This document shows, in pieces, positions 33,612 through 44,255 of a DNA stretch of 64,000 bases; the stretch's first letter is position 1; each line of letters begins with the position of its first letter. The notes under the pieces are model-generated. The model saw nothing but the letters and a program-made list of their open reading frames with translations. It had not been told where the DNA came from and did no database searches. The position numbers and the translations under genes were made by a program. The DNA comes from Sorex araneus. Its lineage: Eukaryota > Chordata > Mammalia > Eulipotyphla > Soricidae. The stretch lies in contig NC_073313.1 in the NCBI RefSeq assembly GCF_027595985.1, positions 84,984,899-85,048,898 of the forward strand, in the 5' to 3' direction.

Positions 33612-33991
33612 GTTGTTATGGAACAATAGAAGTGAAAGCTCCCGATTCTATATCACTATTCCTCTTGATCCAGGAGGGGATTGTTGGCAAGCTAAATTGA
33701 TAATGGTAATCTTTTCCCCCTTCTAGAATAGTTCCTTACATTTCTGCGATCTTCCTAGTTTATGTAGGGCTTCGAGTCAAGGCTTGAGTCTATGGTCTGT
33801 TTATGGGGGCTTTGTGTACCTAGTTGTATTTCTGACACTTTTTCTGGAATTAGGATGAGTTATATAGGCATATAGTGATTGAGATGGCCAGGTTGTTCTT
33901 CAAGTAATTAGGTCATAGGGATTTGTGACCTAAGTGCGTAGTACAGGAGAGGGAGAACTATAACTGCGGCCGAGTTAGCACTCTGAACACC
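33612..33991 (-). promoter_or_regulatory. L1 5'UTR (partial)
   Basis: Complement of the leader seen at 10788-11363 (gatggccaggttgttcttca, gcatatagtgattgagat). It extends to gcggccgagttagc at 33969-33982 and lacks the CpG-rich monomers. Confidence 0.75.
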
Positions 33992-34040
33992 ACTGGCTGT
34001 AGCCAAAGGAATAAAAACTAATAAAAATATACAAATGCAT

Positions 34041-34120
34041 GAACAGTAACAAGTCTCACAATGGAGAAGTTATTGGTGCCCACTCAAGCAAATCAATAAA
34101 CAATGGGATTACAGTTTTAA
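34041..34120 (+). mobile_element. SINE class II, 3' fragment
   Basis: Only the RTE-like end remains: gaacagtaacaagtctcaca, ggtgcccactcaagcaaatc, aacaatgggattacag. The tRNA head is missing, consistent with 5' truncation. Confidence 0.8.
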
Positions 34121-34396
34121 AGTGTATATTATATGATTATCAAATAATCTATACACCAAGAAGACATAATACTCATTAACTTATATGCGTGGATCCTTTC
34201 CCATGAATGTTTTGTGTTTTGGAGATAGACGCCAAGAAGTGGCATCAATGGCTCATATGGGAATTCTATTACTATTTTTTTTATAGATCGCCATATTGCT
34301 TTCCATAATGGCTGAACAAAATGACATTATCAATCTTCAGAGGATGAGGGTTCCCTTCTTACCACAACCCTACATACATTGGCTATTTCCAGACTT

Positions 34397-34828
34397 GTTT
34401 TTTTAATTGAATCACTGTGAGATACAGAGTTACAAGGTTGTTCATGACTGGATTTCAGTCATACAATGTTCCTCCTGGGATCTCATATAATTTAGATGCT
34501 ATTTTTCTTCAGCCTGCCTTACAAATCTCTGATGTTTCATTCATTTTTCCTTAATTTTATCTTCCTTGGTTCCTTTTGGGATGATTTCTCACAACTTGTC
34601 TTTTGTGGTGCTAATTATTTCCTCTGCTTCTGTACTCTGCTGTTTATTTCCTCTAATTGTACTTTTCCCCTTTCTTTATTGAATCACCGTGACTCACAGT
34701 TACAAAGCTTTCATGTTTGAGTTTCAGTCATACAATGATAGAACACCCATCCCTCCATCAGTGTACATTTTCCACCACCGATGTCCCCAGTATTGTACGT
34801 TTTAATTTCCCTTAAAATGCTCTTCAGT
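34397..34828 (-). mobile_element. L1 3' tail insertion with internal second tail
   Basis: The TSD is ttggctatttccagactt at 34379-34396 and 34829-34846. The insert carries two L1 3' termini in minus orientation (gaatcactgtgagatacaga at about 34410 and gaatcaccgtgactcacag at about 34680), separated by about 250 bp of T/C-rich sequence of unknown origin. It may be one L1 nested in another, or an L1 with a 3'-transduced segment. Confidence 0.75.
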
Positions 34829-35187
34829 TTGGCTATTTCCAGACTTTTTTGAGATGTGCCATTCTAACAGGCATGAAATAATATCTCATTTTGATTTGCA
34901 TTATGAGTGATGATGAACGATTTTTGTCTATTGTCCATATACATGCCTTATTTTGGCAAGTGTCTTTTCATCTCCTTAGCCCACTTATGGATGAGGTCAT
35001 TGGATTTTTTATTATTGAGTTTTGTGAGCTCTTTATAGATCTTGAATATTAACCCTTTATCAGAAGTATTGTGTGCAAATACTTTATCCACTCATCAATG
35101 TGTCTTTTTTGTTAGAGCTTGAGTTGTTTTCACTGTGTAGAAGCCTTTTAATTTTATGTAATCTCATTGTGTTTAATTTTGTTTTTT

Positions 35188-36281
35188 TAATATTTAAATT
35201 TTTTATTAATTCATCATGAGAAACAGTAACAAAAATTTCATGTTTGAATGTAGATCATACGGTCATCCAACACCCATCCCTTCACCAGTGCACATTTTCC
35301 ACCATTAAAAGCCTTTGGGGCTGGAGCGATAGCACAGCGGGTAGGCGCTTGCCTTGCACATGGTCGACCCGGGTTCAATTCCCAGCATCCCATATGGTCA
35401 CCCGAGCACCGCCAGGAGTAATTCCTGAGTGCAGAGCCAGGAGTAACCCCTGAGCATCGCTGGGTGTGACTGAAAAAGCAAATAAATAAATAAATAAATA
35501 AATAAATAAAAGCCTCAGTACTTCCCCCCGCCCCCGTTTCATATCTCCCCCTGCTTGTGTGGCAAACAATTTGCAAGGTATCCTTTCTCTACTTTGATAT
35601 TTCGAGACCAGTCCTACCTCCCCTCAAACCTGCCGAAAATACAATTGCTAGACAATGTGTTTTGTATTGCTTGTTATGGTTATATTATAATGCTTGAGAA
35701 ATTCTAAGATTTTAATAATTAGGGTCTGAAGAAATTGCTGCCACAGTTTGCTCATGTCTGAGATTACTGTGTGTGTCTCTGGATTGTGGCCACGTGGGAG
35801 CTGGTGCTTCTTGCTGGCTTCTAGAAAAATGACGACTGCTGGAGCTCGTAGAGAGCAGGCGGTGGGACGGCACCTGACCCCATCTGTAGCAGCCCAGTGG
35901 TAAAGGCCTATTGCAAAGTCCTGGGCCATCTCTGCTGGAAGTTGCTCAGGTCCGAGATTTCTGTGTCTCTGGATCGTGGCCACGTGGGAGCTTAAGTAGA
36001 CAGTGGGTGGATGTGGCATCATCTCTGCATCCCATCAGGGCAAGAGGAAGGCCAGCCCATTCCTCCCCTGTTTCATGAGACTTGGATTTACCAGCACTGA
36101 GGCTCGTACCTGGTGCTTTTTGCTGGCTTCTAGAAAATTGCAACTGCTGGAGCTCTTAGTGGGCAGGTGGTGGGATGGCACCTGCCCCTGTCTGGAGCGG
36201 CCCAGTGGAGAAGGCTTATTGCAAAGTCCCGGGCCATCTCTGCCACAAGTTGCTCAGGTCTGAGATTTCTGTGTGTCTCTG
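35188..36281 (-). mobile_element. Composite ORF-less retroelement with tandem modules, minus strand
   Basis: On the minus strand, GC-rich modules (about 36281-35700) precede an L1 3'UTR-like end (about 35620-35188, complement of ggtgcactggtgaagggatg). Two module units, about 35747-35940 and 35941-36248, share gcccagtgg, caaagtcc(t/c)gggccatctct, gtggccacgtgggagct and tgctggcttctagaaaa. The second holds an extra block of about 113 bp. The host flanks share an approximate duplication around attttgttttt. A SOR SINE at 35315-35507 split the 3'UTR later. Confidence 0.65.
35315..35507 (+). mobile_element. SOR-type SINE with (AAAT)n tail
   Basis: Nearly consensus copy: ggggctggagcgatagcaca, gggttcaattcccagcatcc, ctgggtgtgactgaaaaagc, then an (aaat)n tail. 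The TSD is aaaagcct at 35307-35314 and 35508-35515. Low divergence suggests a young insertion. Confidence 0.95.
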
Positions 36282-36601
36282 ATTTTGTTGTTTTTGCCAC
36301 TGTGGTCATATCATTGAAGATTCCTCTGTGGTCAACTTCATAGAGTTCTGCCAAATTCTCTTTAGTGTATTTCGTGGATTCTGGTCTAATCTTGAAATCT
36401 TTAATCCATGTTGAAATTACTTTTGTCAAGTGTATGAGATAAGTTTCTAGTATTGATGTTTTACAAATGGCGGTCCAGTGTTCTCAACACCATTTATTAA
36501 ATAAATTTTTGCTCTACATCACACACTTAGCTCATTTGTTGTAGATAAGTTGACCCTAAATCTAGGAACTTAACTCAGGACTATTTGGAAATAGCCATCT
36601 T

Positions 36602-37025
36602 TTTAAATTGAATCACTGGGAGATACAGTTATAAAGTTTTCATGTTTGAGTTTCAGTCATACAATGATTAAACACCCATCCCTCTAGTAGTGCATATTCT
36701 CTACCACCAATGTCTCCAGTATACACTCCCCCTTTCCAATCCTCCCCATGCTTCTATTATAATGGCAGACAATTTCCCCATAATCTCTCTCTATTTGGGG
36801 GCATTATGGTTTGCAATACAGATACTTAGAGGCTGTCGTGTTTGTCCTTAACCTACTTTCAGCACACATCTCCCATCTCAAATGATGCTTCCAACCATCA
36901 TTGTCTTAGTAATCCCTTCTCTATTCCAGCTGCATTCTCCCCCAGGTCATGAGACAGGCTTATACAAGCCCATGGCAAGCATCATTCTCAGTAGGTAGAA
37001 ACTAAAAGCCTTTCCTCTAAGATCA
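36602..37025 (-). mobile_element. L1 3'UTR insertion with short 5' inversion
   Basis: The TSD is gaaatagccatctt at 36588-36601 and 37026-37039. Most of the insert is minus-strand type A 3'UTR (gaatcactgggagatacagt, ctcccatctcaaatgatgct). The last roughly 50 bp (about 36975-37025, gaaactaaaagcctttcctc) are plus-strand L1 ORF2, as at 14200. This is a twin-priming product. Confidence 0.88.
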
Positions 37026-37039
37026 GAAATAGCCATCTT

Positions 37040-37191
37040 AAACGAAGAAATGAAAGAAATTGACTTAATAGGGTTCTCTACCTCCTAAAAGGTTAGCACC
37101 TATTCTTTTAAAATGCTCATGATTCATTATCTAAAATAGAGCATATTCTGGTACACATCAAGAAAACAGAAAAAATACCACGTATCCTTTC
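37040..37191 (+). mobile_element. Old L1 ORF2 endonuclease fragment
   Basis: tgctcatgattcattatcta followed by gagcatattctggtacacat and aagaaaacagaaaaaatacc matches the end of the L1 endonuclease region. Short and diverged. Confidence 0.45.
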
Positions 37192-37201
37192 TTTTTTAAG
37201 G

Positions 37202-39345
37202 AATCACCGTGAGATACAGTTACAGACTTACAAACTTTCGTGAATAAGTTTCAGTCATACAATGATCAACTACCCATCCCTCTACCAGTGCCCATTCTCC
37301 ACCACCAATATCCACCCAGTAATCCTCCCGCCACCCCCACCCTGACACCCTGTGCCCTGCCTCTGAGGTAGACACAGTTCCTTTTACTTTCTCTACTTTT
37401 TGGTGTTATGCTTTACACTACAGGTAGTAAATGGCCATCATGTTGGTCTATAGTCTACTTTCAGCACACATCTTCCATTCTGAGCGAGCCCTCAAAGCAT
37501 CATTCACTTAATGTTCCCCTCTCCATCATAGGTGCCTTTCCCATCAGCATGCAAGGCCAGTTTCCAAGCCGTGAAGCAATCCTCCTGGTCCTTATCTCTA
37601 TTATCCTTGGGTGTTAGTCTTCCATTATGTTACTTTATATTCCACATATGAATGCAGTCATTCTATGTCTGTCCCTCTCTCTCTGACTCATTTAATTTAG
37701 CATTGTACTCCCCATGTTGATCCACTTATATGCAAATTTCATGATTTCATCTTTTAAAATAGCTGTATAGTATTCCATTGTGTATATGTACCAAAGTTTC
37801 TTTAACCAGTCATCTGATCTCAGGCATTCGGGTTTTATCCAGATTCTGGCTATTGTAAATAGTGCTGCAATAGTCATACAAGTGCAGATGTTATTTCTAC
37901 TGTAATGTTTGTATCTCTGGGATCTATTTCCAGAAGTGGTATTGGTGGGTCAAATGGGAGCTAAATTTCTAATTTTTTGTTTTATTTTGTTTCTGGGTCA
38001 CACCCGGGAATTCAAGGGGGTTACTCCTGGCTCATGCACTCAGAAATTACTCCTGACGGTGCTCAGAGGACCATATGGGATGCTGGGAATCGAACCCGGG
38101 TTGGCCGCATTCAAGACAAATGCCCTCCCCGCTGTGCTATTGCTCCAGCCCCACAATTTCTAATTTTTTGAGAAACATCCATATTGTTTCCCAAAAGGGC
38201 TGAGCCAGTCGGGATTCCCACCAGCAGTGAAGGAGAGTCCCCTTCTCCCCACATCCGCGCCAACACCAGTTGCTTTTGGATTTGTGCCAGCGTCTCTGTG
38301 GTCTGAAATGATATCTCATTTTTGTTTTGATCTTCATCTCCTGATGATTAGTTTTGAAGAGCCTTTTTTCATGTGCCTTTTGGCCATTTTAATTTCTTCT
38401 TTGAGAAAGTTTCTGTTCATTTTATAGCCCCATTTTCTGATGGAATTGGATGTTTTCTTCTTGTAGAGTTCAACCACTGCCTTGTATATCCTTGGTATTA
38501 ACCCCTTTTAAGATCGGTATTGGGTGAATATCCTTTCCCATTCTGTAGACTGTGTTTGCATTCTGGTGGCTGTTTCTTTGGAAGGGCAGAAGTTTCTTAG
38601 TTTATAATAGTGCCATTTGTTTATCTCTGTTTCCACTTGCTTGGTCAGTGGTGTTTCATCTTGAAGATACTGTTTCATTTCGTGGAGGGTTTTGCTGACC
38701 TTTTCTTCAATGTACCTTATGGATTCTGGTCTGATGTTGAGGTCTTTAATCCATTTTAATCTGACTTTGGGGCATGGTGTTAAGTACAGGTCTGAGCTTA
38801 TTTTTTGCATGTAGCTGTCCAGTTTTGCCAGCATCATTTGTTAAAGAGGTTTCCTTGCTCGACTTTATGTTTCTTGCTCCCTTATCAAAGATTAGATGAT
38901 CATATATTTGAGAGTGTGTGTAAGGATATTCAACCCAATTCCATTGGTCTGTGGATCTGTCTTTTTTCCAATACTATGCTGTTTTAATTATTACCATTTT
39001 GTAGCACAGTTTGAGGTGGGGAAAGGTTATGCCTACCATTCCCCCCCCGCCAAGAATTGCTTTAGCTTATTCGTGGGTAATTGTTGTTCCTTATGAATTT
39101 CAGGAGTGTTGAAGCATGCCATGGGTACCTTAATAAGGATTACATAGAATCTGTATAATGCTTTGGGGATATTACCATTTTGACAATTTTAATTCTCCCC
39201 AATCCATGAGCAGGGGATGAGTTTCCATTTCCTCTTGTCCTCTTGTTTCTAGAAGTAATGTTTTGTAGTTTTCTTTTTACAGGTCCTTTACCTACTTCAT
39301 TAAGCTGATTCTGAGGCACTTGATTTTCTCAGGCATGATTGTGAA
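37202..39345 (-). mobile_element. 5'-truncated L1 (ORF2 C-terminal half plus 3'UTR)
   Basis: A minus-strand L1 of about 2.1 kb between gtatcctttc repeats at 37192-37201 and 39346-39355. It includes the 3'UTR (ccatccctctaccagtgccc), ORF2 C-terminus (zinc knuckle SNWCWRGCGEKGTLLHCWWE at about 38310-38230) and thumb/RT end to about 39345. Frames are interrupted. A SOR SINE lies at 37980-38154. Confidence 0.88.
37980..38154 (-). mobile_element. SOR-type SINE
   Basis: Minus-strand copy inside the L1, with the complement of gggtgtgacccagaaacaaa and the head gctgtgctattgctccagcc. The TSD is aatttctaattttttg at 37964-37979 and 38155-38170. Confidence 0.95.
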
Positions 39346-39368
39346 GTATCCTTTCAAACCATAATGCT

Positions 39369-39547
39369 ATTTCTTTTGCTTTTTGAGTTAGAACTGGCAA
39401 TGCACAAAAGTTACTTCTGGCTCTGCACTCATGAATTAATTCTGGTGGTGCTCAGCGGACCATATGGGATTCTAGTAATCGAAACCAGATTGGCCAAGTG
39501 CAAGGCAAATGCCCTACCCACTGTGCTATTGCTCCAGTCCCTCAATA
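39369..39547 (-). mobile_element. SOR-type SINE, moderately diverged
   Basis: Tail side gctttttgagttagaactgg and head side actgtgctattgctccagtc. The TSD is ataatgct at 39361-39368 and 39548-39555. Confidence 0.88.
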
Positions 39548-39555
39548 ATAATGCT

Positions 39556-39990
39556 TTGAACTTGGAAGTACACTAAAAATAAAGCTAGGGAAAACTGGAA
39601 AACTTGGAAGGTGAACAAGACACTACTGGACAAACATTGGGATAATGGTGAAGTAAAAACACAAGCAAAAAGCCTCCTGGATAAAAATAAGAATTAAAGC
39701 ATTAGCTACAAGAACTTATGGAACACAGTCAAAAATTACTAAGAGGAAAGTTGATAATATTCACCAGGGAATAAGAACATGTGCAAATAAATGACCTTAA
39801 ACCATACCTCAAGAAACTAGAAAAAAAGTAACAGAGGTAACCCAAGGTAAGTAGCAGAAGGAGAGAATAACAAAAAAAATCATAAATTAACACCATGAAA
39901 ATCAGAACTATAGTATAAATTGATCGATTAAATCAAGAATTGGTGTTTTGAAAGAATAAAATTGACAAACCTACCATGAGAGAGGTATCA
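39556..39990 (+). mobile_element. Old L1 ORF2 fragment
   Basis: Plus-strand L1 order between endonuclease and RT: acaagaacttatggaacaca, aggaaagttgataatattca, ctcaagaaactagaaaaa, aagaattggtgttttgaaag. Many substitutions. Confidence 0.6.
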
Positions 39991-41224
39991 CAGCTTCAAC
40001 TACACTGCAGCAAATTGAATCATTTCATCATTTCTTGAAGCTGCATAGTATTCCATTGGATATATATAACACAAATATTCATAATCTACTCATCTTTCAT
40101 TGGATATCTAGGTTGATTCCATATCTTAGTTATTTCCTGTGTGCAGCAATTACTAATTATGTGCATATGTCATTTTGAAGGAGTTTTTATGTCCTGGGGT
40201 TTGATGCCAAAAAGTGGTATTGCTTGGTCAAGTGACAGTTCAATGATAAGTTTATATATAACTCCCCATACAGGGTTTGGGGTTTGCATCAGACAACATT
40301 CTCATAAGCAGTGGATGAGAGTTTCTTTTTCATTGCATCACCGCCAACACAGATTGTTCCTACAATTTTTGATATATGCTATTCTCACAGTGTGAATTAG
40401 TATCTCATTGTCATCTTGATTTGGATTTCTCTGATGATGTGATTGCTGGTATTTTTTTCATGTGCCTTGTGGCTATCCATCAATTTTCCTTCGAGCAGTG
40501 TCTATTAATTTCCTTTTCCCATTTTGATGCAGAAGTTCTTCAATTTTATGTAGTACTTTTTGTTTAATTTTTATCAAGCAACCTTTGCCAGTGGTATCAG
40601 AGCACTAAAGATACCTTTGAGGTCCAAATCTTGAAGTGTTCTGCCTATATTTTTCTCAACATACTTTATAATTTCTGGTTGTATTTCAAGGTCTTTGATC
40701 TATTTTCGATAGATTTTTCTGTGAAGTGTAAGATATTAATCCAGTTTTAATTTTTTACACATAGTTTTCCAATTCTCCCAGTACTATCATTTCAAGAGAC
40801 TGATATCATTTCATGTTATCAGCTTCCTTATCAAAAATTAACTGTCTATATTTATGAGTTTTTATCATAGGATATTCTATTCTGACCCATTGATTCAAGG
40901 GTCTATATTTACTCCAATACCATACCGTTTTGATTAGTATTGCTTTATAATAGAGTTCCAATTTGGGTAAAGAATTGCCTACCAATTTCTTATTTTTCAG
41001 TACATCTTTGCCTATTTGTATTATGTTGCGATTCTATAAAAACTTTATCATTGAATTTTATAGAACCTGGAGGAATGTCATCTGAATTTGAATGGTGATT
41101 GTATTGAATCTATAAAATAGCTTAGCTACTATAGTCATTTTAATAATATTGATTCTTTCTATCCATGAACATGGGATTTTTTTTATTTCCTAAGGTTTTC
41201 TCTTTTTTAAAAGTTTTGTTTATT

Positions 41225-41396
41225 GGGGGCTGGAGTGATAGCACAGCGGGTAGGGTGTTTGCCTTGCACGTGGCCAACCCGGGTTTGATTCCCAGCATCC
41301 CATATGGTCCCCTGAGCACTGCCAGGGGTAATTCCTGAGTGCAGAGCCAGGAATAACCCCTGCGCATCGCCAGGTGTGACCCAAAAAGCAAAAAAA
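41225..41396 (+). mobile_element. SOR-type SINE
   Basis: gggggctggagtgatagcac to aggtgtgacccaaaaagc plus A tail. The TSD is aaaagtttt(g/a)tttatt at 41209-41224 and 41397-41412. Confidence 0.95.
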
Positions 41397-41402
41397 AAAG
41401 TT

Positions 41403-41412
<10 letters not shown>

Positions 41413-41433
<21 letters not shown>

Positions 41434-41545
41434 TTGCCTTTGGAGTCACACCCAGCAATGCTCAGGGGTCACTCCTGGTTATGCACTTGGGAATTACTCC
41501 TGGCAGTGCTCAGGGGACCATATGGAATGCCAGGAATTGAACCTT
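41413..41545 (-). mobile_element. SOR-type SINE, headless
   Basis: A (ttta)n tail and ggagtcacacccagcaatgc up to ggaattgaaccttgcaag. The complemented tRNA head stops within the B box, so it is 5'-truncated. It sits tail-to-tail with the preceding SINE, giving an inverted pair. Confidence 0.88.
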
Positions 41546-42104
41546 GCAAGTTATTTTTCATAAATTGTCCTTCAGTAATTATTTCAGAATTGGTTTAGTT
41601 GTTGCAAAAGCTGCCAGTTTTTGTCTGAAAAAGTTCATATCCCTGCCTCAAGTGTAAATGATATTTTTCAAGGTAGTAGACTGAAGGTTGGAATTTGTTT
41701 TTGGTTAATACTTTGAGTACATCATTCCACTTTCTTTCTGGCTTATAAGAGGTCATATTAAAGGTCTCTTGTTATTCTTATTTTGTTTCACTTATATTTG
41801 AGGGTTTTCTTCTCTCTTGATACTTTAAGTAATCTGTCTTCTTTTGATTTTACCATTTTGATTAATATGAGTCTTGGTGTTATTTTGTTTGAGTCTATTT
41901 TGTTTGGTACTCTTTGTGCCTCTTGAATCTGTGCAGGAGACTCTCTCAAGATATTATGAAAGTTGTCAGTTATTATTTCTATGGCCAACTGTTCTTCAAC
42001 TTAACTTTTTTTCTCTCTTCTGATAATCGTACGACTGAAAGTTTATTTCTTTTGCTATTGTCTGTCAAGAATCTTATATCCTCTTCCACCATTTACTTTT
42101 ACTT

Positions 42105-42895
42105 CCACATTTTTAATTAAATCATTGTGATTTACAAAGTTATTCTTAGTTTAGTTTTAGATATATGATATGGCAGCATCAATCCTACCACCAGTGTCAA
42201 TGTATCTCCATCAATGTTCTCAGCTTGCTTCCTATCCCCAACCCCCAGCCTGCCGTTTTGTCAGTGTTCTTTCTAAATATGGTTGTCAAAATTTGGGTCC
42301 CTTGATTTCATTGTTGTTGGATCTGTGCTTTGGATATTTGGCTTACCATTCCTTAACACCACCTTTGTACCTAACTCCCTGTCCTGACCCTTGTTGCTTC
42401 TCATCTTTTACTTCTCCCGCAACCCTCCACTCTTTCTTCCCTTATTCCTATATGCTGAAGCCAAGATTAATCAGGGCATCCCCCCTTTAAAACGTTACAT
42501 TCACTCATCCATTAATTCTAAATACCGCAGGTGAGTGATATCCTGTATTTACCCTCCTTCTGGCTTAGTTCATTTAAAATGATGTCTTCATGCCTCAAAT
42601 TGCATGATTTCATTTCATCATTCATAACAGCTGTGTAGAATTGTTACATTGTGTACATGTAACATATTTTCACTGTTCACTTTTCTGCCACTGGACATCT
42701 AGATTGTTTCAAAATCTTAGCTCTTATACAAATGCCTCAATGAATAATGGTGTGCATATATTCTTTTGAATGAATGTTTTTCTGTCCTGGGGATAGATAC
42801 CCCAATGTAGAATTTCTGTATCATATGGGAGCTCAGTTCAGAGTTTACTGAGTACCTCCACACTGTTTTCCATAGTGGTTGAACTATAATTTACT
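42105..42895 (-). mobile_element. Older L1 3' end
   Basis: A T-rich end with taaatcattgtgatttacaa, 3'UTR-like ccaccagtgtcaatgtatct, then C-terminal ORF2 (aacagctgtgtagaattgtt, gtggttgaac near 42880). Diverged subfamily inside the host L1. Confidence 0.65.
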
Positions 42896-43350
42896 ATTTT
42901 TCACTTAGTTATTGATCTTACCTAATATTTTGCCTTCAATATAACTGACATGGTCCTCTGCATGTTGAATTCTGTTACTTTAGCTTGTTATTGTTTTTAT
43001 TAATTCCTTCAATCCAATTTGCATAGAATCTTTGATAATGCTGTATCATTTCATCTTTAAGTTAAATGAATTTTTTTCCAGTGATTGTTTGAGTTCCATG
43101 GCCAATTTATGGAGCACTTACTTGAGTTCTTCATCAAAGAGGCTTGAGTGTTTATTTGAGCTCTGTGACTTGCCACAAAGTCTGTTTTCTGTCTCCAAAA
43201 GCAAGTCAAATCTTTTGTTTCATCATTATTCCTAGAGATATATGGGTGCTATGATTTGAGTTTAAGATGCCAGATATCTGAGGTCTGATCTAATTTGGTA
43301 TTTTTCAGCAAGCAATACTCTCTATAATCTATTAAGTCTATCAATGTCTG

Positions 43351-44194
43351 TGCCCTTAGGATGTTATTTCACAGGTTTTGCAATTCAATGTCTAATATAT
43401 CTGCTTGTATAAAAAGGTTAAAATAGACATATTTGAGGGAATATATAAGTCCCAAGATTCTTGAGGTGGGTGGAGATGAAGGGATAGTTTGGGGTTGGCA
43501 CAGAAGTTGCAGGGCAGAATATGACTCTAGAATTATTTTATTGTGAGACCTCGAGTTGACAAAATATGCAGATTAAAGGAGTGTCTGGGAATGTTAAACT
43601 CTCCTGATATGCATCCACATGCACCATGTTCCTGAGCAGACTATGGTAATGGCAATAAATACCCCTTGCCTTATTTCAGGTATGCTCCTCATCAAGGAAA
43701 GTTGGAGTGAAATGTAGCAAAAAGAATAATAGAACATCAACTTTCAAGACTTCAAACAATGCTGTTACCCAGTATTCACAGATAAACTCCATAGGCTCTC
43801 CCAGATTTCCTTAATTCCCTAAGCATTTCACTGTGTCACTAAAAGTCAAAAGTCTACTATAATTTCACTCCGAAAATCTATTTTTCTTTTCAGGTCTCTA
43901 CCCTCAGATGGCACTTTGGAATAGAGATCATCAAATGGTTTCCATGGGAACCTACACCTCCTTTACCTCTAACTATTAGTTCTACACAAATGAAGCTTCA
44001 ACTTCCATTTCTCTTAGATGAGGTCACATCAATCAGTTATACTGATATACTATAGTGTTTCTGAGTATTGTAGCTGAAAACAACCTTTATGCTTTGTTTC
44101 TTAAAAATAACAACTGATGATTGATCTACGCATTGACTCCACAAGAGCCTGCCCCTATGAAACCTTTGTACATTAATATAATAATAATAAAAGT
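43351..44194. other. No repeat or gene recognised
   Basis: About 840 bp without a signature I could place. A short (aat)n run lies just before the RTE copy (about 44176-44190). Confidence 0.45.
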
Positions 44195-44255
44195 TAAGGA
44201 GAGGCTGCTAAAATCTCAGGGCTGAACTAAGCTGCTAAAACAAAGAAGGACTAAA

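Larger units (their letters stand above)
27866..33991 (-). mobile_element. Nearly complete L1, type B 3'UTR, minus strand
   Basis: Read right to left: 5'UTR about 33991-33612, ORF1 33611-32625, ORF2 32581-28320, 3'UTR 28319-27866 ending in the complement of gtgattcaataaaaaaaat. The 3'UTR is type B (complement of aatagtgagttttttgtttg; C-rich block about 28000-28030). A SOR SINE at 30646-30815 and an internal triplication at 28433-28844 enlarge ORF2. At the 5' end, ctgcggccgagttagc matches the junction after the GC-rich part of the 20.5-kb copy, so the GC monomers are missing here. No TSD was identified. Confidence 0.9.
34125..36601 (-). mobile_element. Old minus-strand L1 ORF2, host of three insertions
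   Basis: Host pieces at about 34125-34396, 34829-35187 and 36282-36601 follow the L1 ORF2 order on the minus strand: zinc-knuckle region (ccatattgctttccataatg), then tttggcaagtgtcttttcat and aaccctttatcagaag, then cctctgtggtcaacttcata and gttctcaacaccatttatt. They are interrupted by 34397-34828 and 35188-36281, and 36602-37025 lies at the edge. Confidence 0.65.
40000..43350 (-). mobile_element. Old minus-strand L1 (ORF2 into ORF1-like region) with insertions
   Basis: Host sequence at about 40000-41224, 41550-42104 and 42896-43350 follows minus-strand L1 from the C-terminus (gctgcatagtattccattgg) through RT-like segments. It ends in regions resembling L1M/HAL1 ORF1 (gtactctttgtgcctcttga, gtacatcattccactttctt) and its coiled coil (gagttccatggccaattt, ttcttcatcaaagaggcttg). 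It is interrupted by two SINEs and an L1 3' end. Boundaries are approximate. Confidence 0.55.

Noticed and set aside
35318-35380. tRNA gene
   Set aside because: A and B box-like words are present, but no cloverleaf with a proper acceptor stem can be formed. It is the head of a SINE.
36003-36263. 86-residue frame as a gene
   Set aside because: It lies in the tandem GC-rich modules of a composite retroelement, and equivalent frames are absent or broken in the repeated unit.
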